Assembly: GCA_018241865.1 (NCBI GenBank)
Contig: JAFECY010000118.1
Location: 1-8,562, forward strand
Source: Pseudomonadota bacterium
GTDB lineage: Bacteria > Pseudomonadota > Gammaproteobacteria > Burkholderiales > Burkholderiaceae_D
Reading direction: 5' to 3'
Length of the DNA: 8,562 bases
Shown: piece by piece, positions 6,224-8,562 of the stretch
How positions within the stretch are numbered: the first letter of the stretch is position 1
Layout: every line of letters begins with the position of its first letter
Program-made: the position numbers and the translations under genes
Notes under the pieces: model-generated
Databases searched by the model: none
The model's input: the letters and a program-made list of their open reading frames with translations, nothing else
Told to the model about the DNA's origin: nothing

Positions 6224-8098
6224 TCACCGAGACGCGCTGCCAATTGCAGCGAAACTTGCACTTGGCAGAGAAACGTTCAGAGTTTCCAAAAAAACCATCA
6301 ATGTCTTGCTGCGCGCGTAGAAGATTTTTCCACACTTCTCCAACCCCTGGCCAGATGCCGGAACAATTCCCTGCTCTGACAGCAACGCGCTAACTTTCCT
6401 GGAAGTGGTCTTGAGCGCTTCCGCTATTTCCGTGGCAAACACGTACGACTCCTTGAATCGTTCAAACTCCGCGCGACTGACTCGCGCCCCACAGCCCCTG
6501 AGGGTACGAAGCCTTTCTGCCGGAATGAACTCATTCCTGACGAGCCAGTATGCCGCCTCCTGCTTTAGGCCCAGCAATTTGGCTACCTGCGGCACGCTCA
6601 GCCAGTTCGACAACTCAGGATTGCGTCGCTGTCGCCAAATCTTGAGCGACTGACTGTCAAAGATCCAGCGTGCCAGCCCGACAGCACCATCCAACAGACC
6701 TTCAAGCTCGATTTCACCATCTCGCACAGCCTCGATCAGGTCGACGATCTCATTCTCGCTCCACGCCCAATACTTCAAGACATGAAACAGCGACACTTGT
6801 GACTCTTCGGGAATGGCCAACACAGGTAGACCCTCACCGATTGCTAGGTAGCGCTCGACATCCTGTCGACTGATTCGCCATGGCGGAAAGCCATACTCGC
6901 TCAAAGGACGATACGCGGAGGGGAACAAAAGCCTGAGCAATTCTCGCATTCGGACCTTGCCCAGTCCGAGATACTCCATCGCAGTGGTCAAATCGACTTC
7001 GGAAAGATCAGCGTGCGTGAGCTCATCGACCTGTTCTTTACGGATTAGCAGAAAGCGCCGGCCTGTGGAGCTGAAGGATTCATGGCCGTCGATCACCCCC
7101 TCTGAGACAAGCCGCCGAATACGTGCAACCCGTACGCCTAGCCGCTCGGCTGCCACGTTAGCCGGAATCCAGTGGACACGATGCAGTAACTGCCCTGCCA
7201 GTCTTCGGTTCCGAAGTGCCAAACCTCCACGCCAGTTTTCCACCAACCACTGCTCGAAGGCATACCGCACTGCATCAAACGCGGGCTCTTTTAATCCCTT
7301 GTACAGATAGCTGTAGGCCCTCTGGAACAACTTTGGTAGCCCAACCTTTTTGCCGCCTGACCGCTCCTGAATTTCTGAAAACCGTACGTGAAACGCCGCC
7401 GGCCAGCCAGACAAGATCGCTGCCGCAACCGACGTCACTGGCCACGAGACTTCCATGCGCCCCACGTTGCTCAATTTCAGAGACTTGGACACCCCGGCAG
7501 GATCCAGATGCATACCAAGATATCGAATCAACCGCTGGGTCTGGTCCACATTGAGATCAAGCAGTGGCTCCGGCATGTCGATCGCGCCGTGCCCTGTCAG
7601 TTTCCGCGACAAGACCTGGGATAACTGCGTGACTTCATCTGGTGCCGGATGGGATGGCTCCGCACGCAGATCCGCACCGCAGCCACATCGAACGACCTGT
7701 GACCGGCGCCAGGACACTGGCTCATGGCATGACGAACAGCGATCAACCATCCACACCCCATGCTGGGTACAGGCATCGTAAAAACACAACTCCCACTCTG
7801 CACGCCAGGAGGGCTCTTCCGTAAGACATAGAGGACAGAAGCGCGAGTAGCGCATATTCCATACTCGCGATGTCTTCTGCCTCAATGTGGCAATGTTCTG
7901 CACCCAGGCCAGCAACGCTGGATCCAGGCCACGCTCTGGCAGCAAGTGACTGCGCAGCAGTGCATCGGCATCGTACGTCACACCAAGATCCGGCAGATCG
8001 GAATACTCCAGCCTGTTCGCCTCGGCCAAGCGCAATAAGTATCCGTTGGGCCCTTCGGTGCGATAGGGCGCCAACTTGATCAACAACCCGCCTGTCAT
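6224..8098 (-). CDS. tniQ: TniQ/TnsD-family transposon targeting protein with long helix-turn-helix C-terminal region
   Basis: 624 residues. TniQ proteins bring the transposase and AAA+ ATPase of Tn7- and Tn5053-type elements to their target DNA. The N-terminal region (about 5-150) has the family signature: a GxL/LxRLAEAN-type start, RFCPLC (C88, C91), WRAEWEL (98-104), H113, CSSC (C121, C124) and CGC (C138, C140), consistent with zinc-binding sites. The remaining about 450 residues contain four short helix-turn-helix-like units, at about 310-335, 368-392, 498-524 and 553-578, each a variant of A..LG followed by a basic helix and then often G.I. The protein is longer than Tn5053 TniQ (about 400) or Tn7 TnsD (about 500), quoted from memory. 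The ATG at 8098 overlaps the stop of the upstream ATPase gene as ATGA, with AAGG seven bases upstream, indicating translational coupling. The transposase is expected beyond the window. Confidence 0.85.
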   Translation of the reverse strand: MTGGLLIKLAPYRTEGPNGYLLRLAEANRLEYSDLPDLGVTYDADALLRSHLLPERGLDPALLAWVQNIATLRQKTSRVWNMRYSRFCPLCLTEEPSWRAEWELCFYDACTQHGVWMVDRCSSCHEPVSWRRSQVVRCGCGADLRAEPSHPAPDEVTQLSQVLSRKLTGHGAIDMPEPLLDLNVDQTQRLIRYLGMHLDPAGVSKSLKLSNVGRMEVSWPVTSVAAAILSGWPAAFHVRFSEIQERSGGKKVGLPKLFQRAYSYLYKGLKEPAFDAVRYAFEQWLVENWRGGLALRNRRLAGQLLHRVHWIPANVAAERLGVRVARIRRLVSEGVIDGHESFSSTGRRFLLIRKEQVDELTHADLSEVDLTTAMEYLGLGKVRMRELLRLLFPSAYRPLSEYGFPPWRISRQDVERYLAIGEGLPVLAIPEESQVSLFHVLKYWAWSENEIVDLIEAVRDGEIELEGLLDGAVGLARWIFDSQSLKIWRQRRNPELSNWLSVPQVAKLLGLKQEAAYWLVRNEFIPAERLRTLRGCGARVSRAEFERFKESYVFATEIAEALKTTSRKVSALLSEQGIVPASGQGLEKCGKIFYARSKTLMVFLETLNVSLPSASFAAIGSASR

Positions 8099-8562
8099 TT
8101 TGCTACCTTGACGGCGTTAAGGCTGATCCGCCTGGCTAGAGCCGAGCCCACCGGATCATGGCGGGTGTGCAAGTAAAACACCTCTCCGCTGCGATCCAAC
8201 GACCTGAGATAGGATTCCGGATGAAAAGGATTGAGCCTGTCCGGGACTTCACGCCAAACACGGTCGCGGAACCCTGCGGCCAATACATCAAGGTCAACTT
8301 CTTTGAGCCCAAGGTTGGCCGCAACACTGATGGCACCTTCCAGTATCTTGCGAACGTAATCCAGCAGGCCATGGCTGGCTATGAGCATTCTCCGCGCCAT
8401 ATTGGCCTCGTAAATCGGCGTTTCGAACGGTACCGGAAGATATTCCTGAAGCAACTTCAGAATGCCGCGAAATTCGGTGAAATCCTCAGTAGTCGCGCCA
8501 TCGAACGGAGACAGCGCAAACCTGGCGGAAAAGCGCCTTGCCAACTGCTCGTTCGCATCCAC
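8095..8562 (-). CDS. tniB: TniB/TnsC-like AAA+ ATPase of the transposon, C-terminal part (cut by window edge)
   Basis: 155 residues of an open frame that runs off the window. The GTG at the edge reads as an internal codon, not a start, so the N-terminal half with the Walker A and B motifs is missing from view. The visible part fits the C-terminal portion of TniB: NEQLARRFSARFALSPF (about 4-20), FRGILKLLQEYLPV (31-44), then a helical lid-like segment with ASHGLLDYVRKILEGA (63-78) and GLKEVDLDVL (85-94), and a loosely conserved tail ending in AVKVAK. In these elements the ATPase links the transposase to TniQ at the chosen target and imposes spacing from existing copies. It is directly upstream of tniQ and overlaps it by four bases. 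Family assignment rests on recognition of the pattern and on the TniQ neighbour; TnsC is the alternative name for the same role. Confidence 0.7.
   Translation of the reverse strand: MDANEQLARRFSARFALSPFDGATTEDFTEFRGILKLLQEYLPVPFETPIYEANMARRMLIASHGLLDYVRKILEGAISVAANLGLKEVDLDVLAAGFRDRVWREVPDRLNPFHPESYLRSLDRSGEVFYLHTRHDPVGSALARRISLNAVKVAK

Noticed and set aside
6012..6335. 107-residue minus-strand open frame running from inside the tniQ 3' end into the intergenic region
   Set aside because: Its first third is tniQ sequence in another frame, the rest has scattered Cys and no recognisable motif, and it has no good ribosome-binding site. A frameshifted tniQ extension was considered, but tniQ ends cleanly in its own frame.
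6058..6393. 111-residue plus-strand open frame
   Set aside because: It is mostly antisense to the tniQ 3' end and the intergenic region, with low-complexity basic sequence and no family features.
6224..8562. CRISPR-associated transposon (guide-directed TniQ)
   Set aside because: No cas gene and no repeat-spacer array is visible in the window, and this TniQ is far longer than the short TniQ of guide-directed systems as I recall them.

Overview
The window looks like a chromosomal segment of a Gram-negative proteobacterium, most likely a betaproteobacterium. This rests on the GC-rich, E. coli-like but divergent MetH and on remembered similarity to Burkholderiales proteins; no search was run. 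It splits into three parts that differ in base composition.

Bases 1-3885 are core chromosome. A rho-independent terminator or attenuator (1-30) sits only 23 bases before metH (54-3821, + strand). metH encodes a full-length cobalamin-dependent methionine synthase with all catalytic modules intact. An imperfect GC-rich hairpin follows the gene.

Bases about 3890-6220 are visibly AT-richer. They hold a gene-free stretch (3822-4119) and a two-gene minus-strand unit. The upstream gene (5014-5922) encodes a Mrr-like PD-(D/E)XK endonuclease with a D/QxK active site. The downstream gene (4120-4950, probably starting at 4938) encodes a protein resembling the 'predicted pPIWI-associating nuclease' family. 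The pair looks like a small anti-invader (defence or restriction) module. A further gene-free stretch (5923-6223) probably carries its promoter.

Bases 6224-8562 are GC-richer again. They hold the 3' part of a Tn7/Tn5053-type transposition operon on the minus strand: the C-terminal half of a TniB/TnsC-like AAA+ ATPase (8095-8562, cut by the window edge), overlapping by four bases a large TniQ-family targeting protein (6224-8098). The TniQ has the usual zinc-binding N-terminal region and then a long C-terminal extension with several helix-turn-helix-like modules. The transposase gene (tniA/tnsB) would be expected beyond 8562.

The simplest reading is that a TniB/TniQ element carrying a nuclease pair as cargo lies downstream of metH, with its cargo-side end somewhere in 3822-4119. 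No terminal repeat can be proven from this window alone. The most interesting candidates are the nuclease pair as a possible undescribed defence module, the TniQ with its helix-turn-helix array, and the attenuator-like terminator in front of metH.
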